From NCBI GenBank assembly GCA_009193035.1, contig SWDT01000037.1, forward strand, positions 109,291-173,290: a stretch of 64,000 nucleotides of DNA, written 5' to 3'. A program made the position numbers and the translations under genes. A model generated the notes under the pieces. The model had not been told where the DNA came from, did no database searches, and saw only the letters and a list, made by a program, of their open reading frames with translations. Origin of the DNA: Halicephalobus mephisto. Its lineage: Eukaryota; Nematoda; Chromadorea; Rhabditida; Panagrolaimidae. This document shows, piece by piece, positions 23,696 to 36,500 of this stretch (position 1 is the first letter of the stretch; each line of letters begins with the position of its first letter).

Positions 23696-26453
23696 ATGAG
23701 TACGGGACTCTCGATGACCCCTTCAGCAGAGGAAATCGACAAGGACTGGTCGAGACAATGGCTCTACCTCATCTTGGCCTGTGTTCCCATCGTCTGTATA
23801 ATCGGAAACTGCATGGTCGTCGCTGCTGTCTGGACGACCAAGTCCCTCCAGACCCCCACAAACTACCTCTTGGTCAGTCTTGCTGTAGCTGATTTGTTCG
23901 TCGGGACGTTGGTGATGCCATTTAGCATTTATCTCAGTGTAAATGGACTTCATTGGCATCTGCCGGCTCAGATTTGTTATCTTTATTGTGTCCTTGATGT
24001 TGCTGCAAGTACAAGTTCTATTGTTCACTTGGTTTTGATCAGTATTGATAGGTAAGTAAGATCCGAAAGCGATTTCCTCGATCAACTAGATCTAATAAAT
24101 TCAAAACTTTGCAATTTCAATCATTTTACTTCTAGATTGGTAGCAGCGACAAAACCGGCTGAGTACAAAACGCTAAAACACAAACGTCGAGTTTATTTGG
24201 CCATAGCCATTGCCTGGATTTTCAGCATTGGTCTTTCACTGCCATTGGGAACAGGATTTAACACGATGACAAAACACTTTGTGGATACAGAACATCATTG
24301 TGGGATTTATAACCCGATATATATGTTCTGCAGTTCTATTTTTGCCTTTTATCTTCCCTGCCTCATAATGTCGATCACTTATGGCTATATATTCTACACT
24401 TTGAGGAAGAGACTGAGGGCCATCCAGTTGCAAGAGATGGCTGGAGGGCAGTTTCTAGGCTTCGGAGCTGATGTAGGGAACATCACGACCTCGGCTATCG
24501 AAACGGTTATTGGAGTAGCTCCTAAGAATAGGAATATGATCTCATGGGAGAAACCATTATTGAGAAAAATTGAAGAAACTGCTGCTGAGCACGCCAGTAG
24601 TCTTAACGATTCAGAAAGAGAACAGCTACAAACGATTCTGGAAGCTGTTCAACCAAGTAGTAGTGGGAGTCAAGAATTAACAACGATGGATGACGAAATA
24701 GAAAGACCACCTAGTGTCGTCTTGGAAGCAGTGACTCTGAGAGGATACGAAACAGCAAGCAGCTCTAGTGTTCTGGAAGTTCCGAAAAGTCTTCCTCCGC
24801 CAACGTGGGTTTTTAGGATTTTGTCAGAAAGAGTTGATTTAATTTCAGAACTCGGAGGAGATTCTCAGATGCGATTCAAAACTTTAGCTACAAATCCAAA
24901 AGAAAATCAGTTACGATAGGAACTGTTAATGTCTCTCCGATTCGACGACATAGTTACCAACCCCAGGGTTCGATCGTCAATGAACACCATCGACTAAAAC
25001 CTCAAAACGAAAGAAAAGCCATGAGAAGACTATCGGAGATAATATCGGACTGGGAAAGACCAAGTAGATCTTCCTTGTCCCATATGTACTCTTTTGCTAG
25101 AAGAGAATCAGTCTACATAGCAAGGAAGAAATTGGCCGGATTAAAGGATTGGGCTCTCGATCTCCTGGCTAAACTTAAATCAAAGCAAGGAATGGCCATC
25201 AGAAGAGAAACGAGAGCAACGAAACTAGTGGCAACAGTCATGGTTGTGTTTTTGGCTTGCTGGCTTCCATTCTTCACGCTCAACATGGTCAAGGTTTACA
25301 AACTAATTTTCAACACTTGGCCAGTGGAATTAGAGGGATTATTCCATTGGTTCACAGCTCTCGGGTATTTGAATTCGTCTTTGAATTTTTTCATCTATTC
25401 TGCGATCAATCAGGTTAGTTCAAGTACACTTGTGCAAATTTTCCTTTTTCATAACTATTGAATACTTGTGAGAAAATTCTGGAAATAGATGGTTTCTGGA
25501 ATGGTTAGGAATCTTTGCACATAAATGTAGCATTGATTTAAACCTTATTAGATTGAGTTGGAACTTTTTAGAAAGTTTCTAAAATAGATTAGAACTATCT
25601 GGGAAAATCTAAAGTGAACTGAGTTGAGACATTTTCGAAAGATCGATGTCCAACCGGCTTGAGATTTTCCATGAAGATTTATCTCAAAACCAGACTGGGA
25701 CTTTCCCGAGTTGGTCCCAAGGGGTATAAAACTGAGTCTGGCATTTGGCGTCTTTTTAAATTGTACTTTTGTTTTTTGTCTGTTATTCATAAGCAACTTA
25801 TCATTTTCATCCGCCCACTTAGCACTTTGTACTATAATCCAACAATAACGGAAAAATTTCAACCAATATTTATGTTCATTTTAAAACGATAATTTCCAGA
25901 AATTCCGGTCAAGTTTCCGGAGACTTGTTGGATTGAGACGAAAGAGGGACAAGTCCTGGATGTTGCCCCCGAAAGAGGTTGCTCGAAGACATGCCAGATA
26001 TGGCTGTGGATGCGGGCCTTTCCACAAGGTCAAAAAGACCACTTTGAGGAAGGCTAGTAGTGCTGGGTATGTACAAGCCTCTATCATGGCATTCGATTAA
26101 AATAATCAAACTTCAGAATTCTCTCTCGAAGATTCTCTGTCAACAAACCTGAGATCATCATCGACGAAGTCTCAGTCATTTCCCCTAACAATGTTTCCAT
26201 CTCTGCCGGTGGCAATACCACTTTTAGGTAAGATGAACGATAGTGATATAGATTCTATGAACAGAATTACAGAAGGTCCTCAGATGACTGCATCAGAAGG
26301 TCTTCGAGTGAGGTCATTGGAGGCGTTGTTTTTCCTTCCAGTTACAACTCCAGAAGAGGCTCAGGAATGAGCAACAGCTCAGCATCGCTACAGCTTCATG
26401 ACATGCACAATATCGCCGCTCAAAGTAGCAATGATGCCGAAATTTTTGTTTGA
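23696..26453 (+). CDS. D2-like dopamine receptor, GPCR (6 exons, 682 aa)
   Basis: Exons are 23696-24051, 24136-24804, 24849-25413, 25900-26066, 26117-26227 and 26273-26453, 2049 nt in frame. The start follows a TTCCAG acceptor by one base. Seven membrane segments are evident: TM1 WLYLILACVPIVCIIGN, TM2 with LAVADLFVG, TM3 with the amine-binding Asp (VLDVAASTSS) and IDR, TM4 IAIAWIF, TM5 YNPIYMFCSSIFAFYLP (Ser pair and pattern as in D2 receptors), TM6 CWLPFF, TM7 LGYLNSSLNFFIY. The third cytoplasmic loop is very long, about 300 residues, and a 150-residue Ser/Arg-rich tail follows. This fits Gi/o-coupled D2-type receptors such as nematode DOP-2/DOP-3; I cannot say which. Oddities: DRL replaces DRY and NFFIY replaces NPxxY. 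AATAAA follows at 26523. Confidence 0.92.
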
Positions 26454-27499
26454 CACATTGAAACTAATCGTGCTTCTATTTTGAAGCTTGTTAATAATGC
26501 AAATACGGATATTTTTAAAACAAATAAAGCACAATGATATCTGAAAAAATACTCTAATGTGTGTTTTAAAACAAGTTGTTTATCATTTTGGAGTTCTTGA
26601 AATGAATATTAAGACTCTGTACTCCATTTTGCAGGACAATTTTATGAAACAAAATTTTTCCAATGCAATCAACAAATTTTGATATATGAAAAATTAAATT
26701 TTGATACCTTTTCTATTTTTTAAGACTAGTTAGATATCTATAATTGAATTAAAACTTGGACCAAATTACACAAGGGGATTATTTGAAATAGCGCATAAAA
26801 AATAAAAACTAAGTGTATTGTTCGGATGATATCTCTTCTACAATTTATTCCTAACGTAAATCTGAAAATTGGGTAATTCAACGATTATTATAAATGCGCT
26901 AAAACATACAAATGCAACATGATTGATAAATCTTTGTCAAGACCGCTAGCAGTTTTTCTGGATCGGTGACGTTATCGCTGTTCCAATCATGTATCCAGAG
27001 ATAGAATCTGAACGATAAAAAACTTTTTTTTGGCATTCTTCTGCTGTAAATATACGAAAGTTTATATATTCTTTTGATTTTTCTGCTCCAGAAGAGAGTT
27101 CTGCAAGAATAAAAGTGAATCTTGAATATATACTTCGAGAACGTCAGAATGATGTATAACTCGCTTCAGAAAACCTCCCCGATCAATGTGTATCTGTTTC
27201 CAAGCGTCGGATTTTGTTATTTTTAACTTTGTAGTAAAATACTATGCATATTTGTAGTCTAACAATGTGTGGAAATTCTTCAACTTCCTATAAATCTTTT
27301 ATCATCGAGACCATAATTATTAACTTCCATAATCTGTTCCATAGATCAGCAAAACCAAATGCGAATCGATTGCAATGTAAAAAAAATACAAATGACTATT
27401 CTGGAGCCAAAATGACTCATAAAGTGACAACTAACAGAGATTGGAGAGTGGATGAAGGCACTTTGTGATCAGCACGGATGGATAATCGAGTGCACGGCA
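26454..27499. other. Intergenic between the receptor and the next gene
   Basis: Holds the receptor poly(A) signal. Otherwise AT-rich with no supported gene. A 74-codon plus-strand frame at 27244-27468 lacks a family or splice support. Confidence 0.4.
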
Positions 27500-28659
27500 C
27501 TACATGTCTGTGATGGCTTCTTTGGCTTTGGATCCGCTGCCGCCTCGTTCGGTCCGAGACCCACTCTCGGTACCTGAAATCACTCGTCAATACAGTATTC
27601 CAATACTTAAACTAGAAACCATTGTTGTTAGTAGAAGTTGGTCCTGTTAAATTGGCATGTTTAACAGTACCGTCATTATCGGCGACAAGTCTGGTCGTCT
27701 GAGAGGAATGGTTCATCTGAAGCCCGTGTCTCATGAAAGTCGGCGCCATTCGATGGTTTCTCCCCATATACGAAGGGGCGGAGGACAGGCCCGTTTGGCC
27801 ATCGCTCCTGACAGATACTAAGTCTTCTGTTTGACCGGGATTTCGGTAATCTGTTTGGGCTTCCATCTGAAATTGTAATAAATAAGAAACCTAATCAGAC
27901 ATAAGAAATCAATCATATTATTATAAAAATCAGAAATAAAATTCACTGTAAAATGTATTAATAAAAATTTCCAGAATCCTAAGTTCCAGATTTCAGCTTT
28001 AAATTTTCATTGAATTCCGAAAATTTCTAAACATGTGTAAATACTTTAGGACTTTTCATTGGATTCTGGAAACTTTCATAGGACTCCAGAAATTTTTACA
28101 AAATTCTGAAAAATTTCGAAAATTTTCACAAAAATTCAAAATCAACAGAATCTTCAACAAAACTTTCAAATTTTAGAATTTTCTGCTGAATTCTAGAAGA
28201 TTCTGAAAGCTTCTACTGAACCCTAACCATATATAATTCACGTTGTTTACGTTTTACAAAATTGGTTTCGAAACTTTACCTGGTAATCCCACTGTGACCT
28301 TGGTCTCCTCTGGTTTCCGTTAACATTCCGTCTACTTCTGTTAACACAAAAATAAATGGCTGTAATAATTATAACCAAGTAGACAACTATTGTTAGAGCG
28401 ATGAAGCAGATCCTGATATCATTGAGGTAGTTGGAGACACTATGAAAGTCATCTGCCATCCGGATAAACTTGTACGATTCACTAAAAAGTATTTAATAAT
28501 CATCTTTTAAGTTAAATTTTTTGGTCAAAATAATGGATTATTTTATTTTTTTTCTTACCTCCTTTCTACTGTTTGTTTCATAAAATTAAAAATTTCAGGA
28601 TTATTTGGATCCAAATCAAATATATTTCCTTGTCTACGTTTTATTAATTTTGAAGACAT
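27500..28659 (-). CDS. Single-pass membrane protein (4 exons, 207 aa)
   Basis: Minus-strand exons are 28659-28559, 28481-28280, 27866-27620 and 27573-27500. Introns are 77, 413 and 46 bp with GTAAG/GTAAAG/GTTTCT donors, and 624 nt is in frame. The N-terminal part is polar (SSKLIKRRQGNIFDLDP...), followed by one transmembrane helix (about residues 52-75: ICFIALTIVVYLVIIITAIYF), then a basic stop-transfer run (NRSRRN) and a long polar tail rich in Ser, Asn, Gln and Gly ending KEAITDM. No signal peptide, so the orientation is uncertain. The single helix with short flanks resembles the layout of small ion-channel accessory subunits, but I see no diagnostic motif and do not assign that role. Family not recognised. 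Confidence 0.85.
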
Positions 28660-29601
28660 TTTAAAATTTAATAATTATAAAAATTAGTTATTAATGAAAT
28701 AAATTTTGAAAAATAAAGCGGCAAGCAGGTCAGGCAATCAACAAGAGAACCAGATTTCTCTGGCAAAGTTCTCAGCTCTCATTTGCGGCCTTTGTTAACT
28801 TGTCAAAAAGCGGCAGTTGGAAGACTACTAGTTTTTATTTCATGTTTGTGGTTAATTTTCTTCTATCTTGAATAGTCAGGTGAAATTACAACCTTATTTT
28901 TAGTCTTTAATTCACCTGTCATTTTGATTTTGTAATTTTTGCATTTACCTAAGGGATGTTTAAAAATATTTTTATAAGTTATTAAAACTTTGTTTTTCCA
29001 AAGTTAGATTTGAGAAATTTAGAAGATGTTTTTTCTAATTTCAGAAATTTTTGATGGGAAAAGTTGTAAGAGTCACATTTTTGCTTGTTAGTTGACTACT
29101 TTTTGATTGATTGATGACAGCGAGCCAACTACAAACATTTTTGCGATTCGCGGATGTTATTAACGTGGGCATTATCGCGGAACATGAAATTAACTTCCGC
29201 TGCGAAATAGTTGACAATTACGATGATTTTGTTTTCTTCAGCACAAATGGGAATTAGTAGTAAAGTATTTTAAAAATAGAGACCAACTCTTACCACGAGG
29301 ATATTGAAGACTAGTGAATTCGTTTATTTTTAATGGAAATTTCTGATCGAACTTGTAGTAACCTAAGAGAAAAGTGAAGTTTTCCAATAATCAACGAATT
29401 CGCTTATTGTTAAGCGCAATTAGAAATTTTCATTAAAAGTGACTTAAGCAACAAAACACAATATTAAACCCTTCTGTGCTGGACTTGAATTTGTTAATAT
29501 CATTACTAAACTTATTTATCATAAAATAAACCTATTATTGAAAGCTATCTCTTCGACCAAACTCCATTGGAAAATACAGTCCACTTTAAATCTCAAAATG
29601 A

Positions 29602-30020
29602 ATATCTACATACACAAAATGGCACATACTACATAATGTACCAATACATAAATTGAACACAATGTATTGGATACGTTATATTCAGTATACCGATACATTG
29701 TGTTCAATCTATGTACAGGTACATTAAAGCTATTTTTGTATGTACTATGTAATGCATCGATATATTGACATAACTCTGATGTATCGAATATATTGCATTT
29801 TACATACCGATATATTGAATATAACACACTCATACGTATACTCAATCTATGTACAGATACATTAAAGCTATTTTTGTATGTACTATGTAATGTATCGATA
29901 TATTGACATAAAATATAATATATTTGATATATCAAAGTTATGTACCAATACATTGAACTAATAAACTTATAAATTATTCTCAACTTATGTGCCGGCACGT
30001 TAAAGCTATTTTTGTGGGTA
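29602..30020. repeat. ATGTATC/ATACATT repeat block, copy 1
   Basis: Multiple offset repeats of TACCAATACATTGAA-like and AATGTATCGATATATTGACA segments, framed by CATACACAAAATGG and AAAGCTATTTTTGTGGGTAG. The same core and the same inverted ends (CACAAAAATAG type) occur at 48.94-49.50 kb. The 154-codon minus frame across it is a repeat artefact. Confidence 0.6.
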
Positions 30021-30749
30021 GTGATGCCTAGGACCTGACTAGTTGTAACAGATAACGGAAAACTAGCCAAACTTGCCTTAATAGGTACTTCAACGCCATG
30101 GCTGTTCGATCATCACTGATCGTGTTTGGAAATTCGTCAAAAGACGACAGTTTGGCTATTTCTTGAATAATTTCAAAAAGACCGAAATAAAACAGAAACC
30201 TCCAAGTACCAATTCAAAATTAAAGTTGGAGCAATATATTTTTCGGACTTCCATTACTGATCAAATTGAATTTGTATCGGTATGTGGGTTCTTGAAAGCT
30301 TTTTAAAAGCAAATAAATAAAGTAGAATTTTTTCTTTGCGAAAGATTCCCTTGAGGATTTTCGTGGTTTTTTCAGATCCATGGAACAAGGGAGATCTTTG
30401 GAAATAAAATACGTTGCATTTCATTAAAAATCCGAATTTAATAGAAAAGTGACAATTCGATTTAAAATTATTTTTCCTATTTCTTACAGTTATTTTTAAA
30501 TATTTAATTTTGAATTAATTTTAACAATTTATTCCAAAAAATACCGTGATTCATATTATCAAAAATTGAAATTGAAATTGATTGTCAAAATTTGGGTTTT
30601 TTTATTTCGAAAATCTTACCTAAGTTAATGAAATTTGATATCTGGATTTTTCAAATTACAAAAAATTTCAAAAATCGTGTTTTAATGGAAAAGTTCTACA
30701 TTTCGATTTTGAATTCTGATGACCAACTTTGATTTCGAATTTTGATAGT

Positions 30750-30920
30750 TAATTTTAAGATATAATTTTGATAGTTAATTTTAAGATAAAATTTTCATAG
30801 TTAATTTTAAGATAAAATTTTGATAGTTAATTTTAAGATAAAATTTTCATAGTTAATTTTAAGATAAAATTTTCATAGTTAATTTTAAGATAAAATTTTC
30901 ATAGTTAATTTTAAGCTCGA
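30750..30920 (+). repeat. Direct repeat, 26-27 bp unit
   Basis: The unit ATAGTTAATTTTAAGATAAA plus ATTTT(C/G) is repeated six to seven times with almost no divergence, so it is a young tandem array. Confidence 0.75.
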
Positions 30921-30948
30921 AGTTTGATAATATGGAATGCTGTATTCT

Positions 30949-31300
30949 TACCCATTTTTCATGCTCCTTTCTAGATCCGCGGCACTGAGAATCCATATAC
31001 TCATCAGTCAGCACTCGGTAAAAACAATACAGTGATCCAAGCAGATAATCATAGGAACCTAAGAAGCTAGAAAATCTTCACCATTAACTCTGTCGAATAA
31101 ATTCAGCAGAGTTGAAGCTGGAAAAAATTCTCCAAAATTTCTCCAAATAAAACTCGGTAAACAGACTCGAATGATTCTTGGCACATTTTTTGCCGGAGGA
31201 AAAGTGAGTAATGGATTGATGTGAAAGAATTGAAGTGCATTGTAATTTGATCCCAGAGACTTTTGGTGGAATCAAAAATGAAAACAAAATAAATAACATA
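30949..31300 (-). other. Exon-like island, minus strand
   Basis: Behind a TTCTTAG acceptor near 31060 one frame reads SYDYLLGSLYCFYRVL and continues to EHEKW, ending at a GTAAGA donor at about 30948. The upstream 31300-31084 stretch is also open, in two frames (one contains LWDQITMHFNSF, the other ITHFSSGKKCAKNHSS). Composition and codons look coding. It may be a downstream exon of the long-intron gene or a separate gene; I could not join it in phase. Confidence 0.4.
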
Positions 31301-33563
31301 ATTTTGACAGATAATTCATGATTAAATTTTTTTATTAAAGATTATCAAAAAAAAATAAAAATAAAAATCAATAAAATTTAAAGAATTTAAAAAAAATTAA
31401 AATTCTAAAAAATTAAAAATTTTAAAATTTAAATTACTTTTAAAAAAAAATTGTTTTTTTTAAAATTTTGATTAAAATTTTATTTTTTTTTGTTAATTTA
31501 TATATTTTTTGGAATTGATGCGAATTAGAATAAATTTATAAATAATAATGGAAAATTATTTAATTTTAAATATAATTAAGTAAAAAAATTCCAAATGGTT
31601 CTCGAACGGAAAATTTTATAAAATAATTTGAATTTGACATTTGATTTTTGATAAATATTTTTTTCATATTCCAATGAAAAAACACAAATCTCAGATTACT
31701 ATAAAAAACAAATTTTCGCTCAAAAGTACCGCGGAAAATTTATTTTTTAATTTAATTTAATATTTTTTAAAATAAACAAAAATTAATTTATATAAAAAAT
31801 AAAAAATAAAAAAAGGCGAATGATTCTCAAATGGAACATTTTAAAAATAATTGTTTTTTATTTTTAATTTAAAAATTCCGAAAGTATTTTTTAAATTCGA
31901 ACATCATTTTCAAAATTTGAGTGTAAATGGACTTTTTCAAAATTTCATTCTTCCAAAATTTTCTAAAAATTCCAATGTTAATTTTAAATTTTTATTGGAT
32001 TTTGAAGAAGTTTGAAAAGGTTCCAAAAGATTCTGAAGAAGGTTCCAAAGAGATTAGGAAATTTCAGAAGGTTTCAGAATTCTTCAAAAAAGTATATAAA
32101 GTTTTAGGATTATTGAAAATTAAATTCAATTCCAGAAGATTTTGGAAATTTCCTAAATTTAAAATTTCAGATATTATTTTTGGATCTTTGTTAGATTCCA
32201 AAGAAATTTTAAAAATTTTAAGAAGATTTTTAAAAAGCTTAATTGTAGGTTTCAGAATTCTTCAAAAAAGTATATAGAGTTTTACAGTTTTAGGATTCCA
32301 GAAGATTTTGGAAATTTCCTAAATTCAAGATTCCAGATACTGTTTTTAGATTTTTGTTAGATTCTGAAGAAGTTTTAAAAATTTTAAGAAGATTTTTAAA
32401 AAGTTTAATTGTAGGTTTCAGAATTCTTCAAAAAAGTATATAGATTTTTACAGTTTTAGGATTCCAGAAGATTTTGGAAACTTTAAAAACTCGAACGTCA
32501 TGCTCTCAAGATTCGAGTGAGAATGAGCCTTTTTCAGAATTTCAGACTTCTTCCAATATTCTCAAAAGCGGTATTAGAAAGAAAAAACAGAATGCCTAAT
32601 TACTGAGAAGCTCCAAAATAGTTATTTAACTTTTTAACAATAAAAAAACAAAATTCAAAAAAGTATGTTTTTGACAAATGAGAGCTTTGCGAAAAAAAAA
32701 ATCAAAAAAGTTGTCGCAAATTTTTGATTTTTGCGGTTGTCACGATTGATGACTTGTCTTATGGAAAAAGCCACGAATCAATTTTTGAAAAATAATGTTT
32801 TTATAAAAAAATCCATAAATTCTATAAGCTCAGTTTTAAAAATCACACTATTATAAAAAACGGAAATGGGCATTGTTACGGAATTGTATCGAGGGAAATT
32901 TGAGGAATTTTTTGGAAACTTCCAAAACTCAAAAATTTTAAAATGTTAGTTTTGAATTTTTGTTCAATTTTGAAAAGTTTGAAAATCTTAAGGAAATTCT
33001 GAGATTTTAGATTTCATTAAACTTTGGAAATTTTTTAGTTTTTGGAATTTTGGAAGATTTTAGAAACTTTCAAAACTGGAAATTTTAATTTTTAATTTTG
33101 GATTTTTCAAGAACTTTAAAAAGATTCTGGAAGATTTTCAGTGGTTCTAGAAGGTTTCGAAATTCTTCAATATATTATAGAAGTTTTTACAAAGCTTTAG
33201 ATTTCTAGAAATTTAAGTTTTATTTTGAAAGATTTTAGATTTTATTAAACTTTGGAAATTCCTGAGTTTTTGGAATTCTGGAAGATTTTCAGTGGTTTTA
33301 GAAGGTTTCAGAATCCTTTGAGTTGTGTAAATTTCCATAAAATTTTAGAATTCCGAAAATTCAATTTTTGAGATTTTGAAGACCTCTATGAAGTTCTACA
33401 AAAATTCTGAAATTTCTAACTTTATTAAAAATTATACAACTTTCCATTGGATTCTAGAATCTTCCCTAAAATCCTCAAAACCTCTACAGAATCCTAAAAA
33501 TTTCCACAAGATTCTGAAAAATCCTAAAATTTCACAAAATTTTATTTTGCAAAAATTTCAGTT
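31301..33563. other. AT-rich non-coding stretch
   Basis: Dominated by A/T runs and imprecise repeats of phrases such as GGAAATTTCCTAAATT and TTCAGAATTCTTCAAAAAAG (about 32.05-32.46 kb, two to three copies). The open frame at 31927-32277 is Lys/Phe/Ile-rich and repeat-derived. Confidence 0.4.
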
Positions 33564-36500
33564 TTAAATTAAAATTGAAACAATTTCTGACGAGGTAAAC
33601 TCGGATTCGAAGTCTGGAGAAGCAACGGAGCTGAAACAAAAACTAAGACAAGTGGAGATTTTCAGGAGACTTGGAACAATCCACAAAGCAGCAATAATTC
33701 GGAATTGAGAATCAGACTCGGAAAAGGATTCTCGCTTGGATGAGCGTCGTTCTGTGAGAAGAAAACTCGAGTGTCGAGACAAAATACAAATTTGATAATT
33801 TAAAAAGTTTCATTATTTAATTTTTTTAAAATAATATTTAAAAAATTTTTCTTATTCAATTTAAAAAAAAATAATATTTATAAAATTTTATTATTCAATT
33901 TTTAAAAAAATAATATTTAAAAAATTTTTATTATTCAATTTTAAAAAAAATAATATTTAAAAAATTTTTATTATTCAATTTAAAAAAAAATAATATTTTA
34001 TAAAATTTCATTATTCAATTTTAAAAAAAATAATATTTATAAAATTTTTATTACTCAATTTTTAAAAAAATAATATTTTATAAAATTTTACAACTGAAAA
34101 ATTAAAAAACTAAATTACGAACATGGCCATGTTTTTGAACTGGCTTTTTTGTCATTTTTGCGGAACTGCCGAAAGCTTCAAATTTGTTCTTTTTCCGGAC
34201 AAGAACAAAAAACGGAATTGAACAACCAAACAACCAAAACGAACGCAAATTTGTCAAAAACCCAGCAATATAGCAATTTTAAATTTTTACTATTTGTGCA
34301 ACAAAATTAAAATTTTATAGGAAGTTTTAGAATTTTCGAGAATCTAATGAATTTTGAAACGCTTGAGAACCACATGGAAGGTTTTCGGAACATTGTAGAA
34401 GGACGTGAAACTATTTAGAATATTTTAGAAGAGTTTTAGAATTTTGCGAATGTACCTAGAACTAAATAGACGTTTGTAAAGTTTTTCAAAATTCTATAAA
34501 AAACTTTAGTTTTAGAATTTCATAGAAAGTTAAAAATTTTCTACGAAATAATAGAAATTTCCAAAGTTTTGTAAAATTATAAAAAATTGAGTTTTTTGAC
34601 ATTTTATAAAAGATCTAAAAAGTTTTAGAATTTTATAAAAAATTAAAAATTTTACGTGATAGAAATTTCCAAAGTTTTATAAAAATTAAGAAGTTTTTCA
34701 TAAATTTCTAGAATTCAGAAGAAACTTCTAAGACCTTCTGGAATTTAATAAATATTTCCAGAATTTTAAACAACTTTCTAGAATCCTCCAGAATCAAAAT
34801 AAAACTAAAAATTTCCAAAAATTTAATAAAAACAAAAAATTATCTGAAATTTTTAATAATTTTAGGATTAAAAAAATAATATTTAATTAAAAGTTTCTTA
34901 AATTCCAAAATAAATTTAAAATCGTAAATTATTCAATATTTTACAACCAGAGTTGTTTGAAATTTTCCGACGAAACTTGTAAAAATTAAAATTGCCAAGA
35001 ATGAAATTTTCAAATGTCTTTTTTGAAAAAAAAAAACAAAGAAATCTCGATGAAAAAATAAAAACAAAAAAGTCGTAATACCGTGGAAGTAAATGAACCT
35101 AGAAGAGTTTTGAGCCTTGGACGACAATGTCTGGATTAAGATAAAAAGAATATTGCCCTTGGGTGAAGAAAGTCCTTTTATATCAGAAGTCGTCTTCTCA
35201 GAGGAATTGAAAACGACAAGAACCTCGAGAAAATAGGATAAACAAGGAAGTTGGAATTTTGAACTTTTAGAAACGTGAATTTTATTTTATAAAAAGCTGT
35301 TAAAAAAGATTTATGAGGATTTGTCAAGAGGTCAGGGTGTAATCATTTTATTCAAAGACAAAAATCCAACTTCATAGTATTTCGAGGAGTCAATGTAAGG
35401 AATTTTTTCCATTCAAGAGCCACTAAGTAGTATTGTTTTTGTTTTTCAACAGCTATCAAAAAATAGTTTTTGTGCATATATATGTTTACATATATGTATA
35501 TTTATATATGCATATTTATATATATCTATATTTACGTATATGTATATATCTACATTTATATATTTACGTATAATTATATATCTAATTTTATATATTTATA
35601 TTTACATATATATCTATATTTATATATTTATATTTACGTATATACCGAAATTTATATATACGTATATATCTAAATTTATATATTTATGTATAATTATATA
35701 TCTAAATTTATATATTTATATATTTATATTTACATATATATCTAAATTTATATATTTATATATTTATATTTACATATATATCTAAATTTATATATTTATG
35801 TATATATCTAAATTTATATATTTATGTATATATCTAAATTTATATATTTATGTATATATCTAAATTTATATATTTATGTATATATCTAACTTTATATATT
35901 CATATATTTATATTTACATATATATCTGAATTTATAAATACGTATAAATATAAATTTATTTATCTATCATCGTATACATCTAAATTTATATTTATAAATA
36001 TAGTTCTAAAAATTCGTAAAAATATAAAAATCAAAAAAATAAATGATTTTTTAATTAAAATTGTATCGCTTGAAATCATGGTTTTTTATTTTAATTAAAA
36101 TCGCGTTATTTTTATTTTTTTATATTAATACTTACGTGACAGTAGAGTTTTTAAAAATTTAAAATATATGAAAATTAACAAAATTTTAAATTCTTAAATT
36201 TCAAAAAATATTTAATTTTGATTAAATTTTTATCAAAAATAAATTAAATTTTCAGACATAAATTCTAAATATAAGAAATTTTAAAATGTTGAAATTTTAA
36301 TATTAAAAAATTATCAAGCGATTCTCGAACGAAAAAATTTCTTTTTTTATTTTTATATAAATTTTGATTAAACTTCATATAAAATAAATATTTTTTAAAA
36401 AATAAAAAAATAGAAAAATTTTTAAAATATAAAATTTTTGAAAAAATAAAAAGATGTTTAAAATATTAAATTTTTAAATTCAAAATTAAATTTTTTTTAA

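Larger units (their letters stand above)
28660..30948. other. Intergenic, repeat-bearing
   Basis: AT-rich. Contains the ATGTATC-type repeat block at 29.60-30.01 kb and direct repeats at 30.75-30.92 kb. Some GC-richer sequence at 29.10-29.23 and 30.01-30.15 kb is unassigned. Confidence 0.4.

Noticed and set aside
23723..24085. Minus frame of 120 codons under the receptor
   Set aside because: Antisense of receptor exon 1, whose plus frame has clear membrane motifs.
29606..30070. 154-codon minus frame with YRYTEYNVSNT-like text
   Set aside because: Lies within the ATGTATC repeat block; the protein text repeats the DNA unit.
31927..32277. 116-codon plus frame rich in Lys, Phe and Ile
   Set aside because: Built from repeated A/T phrases (TTCAGAATTCTTC and similar) without start context or splice sites.
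35470..36098. Tyr/Ile-rich frames of about 67-82 codons
   Set aside because: Translation of a TA-rich satellite in three frames.
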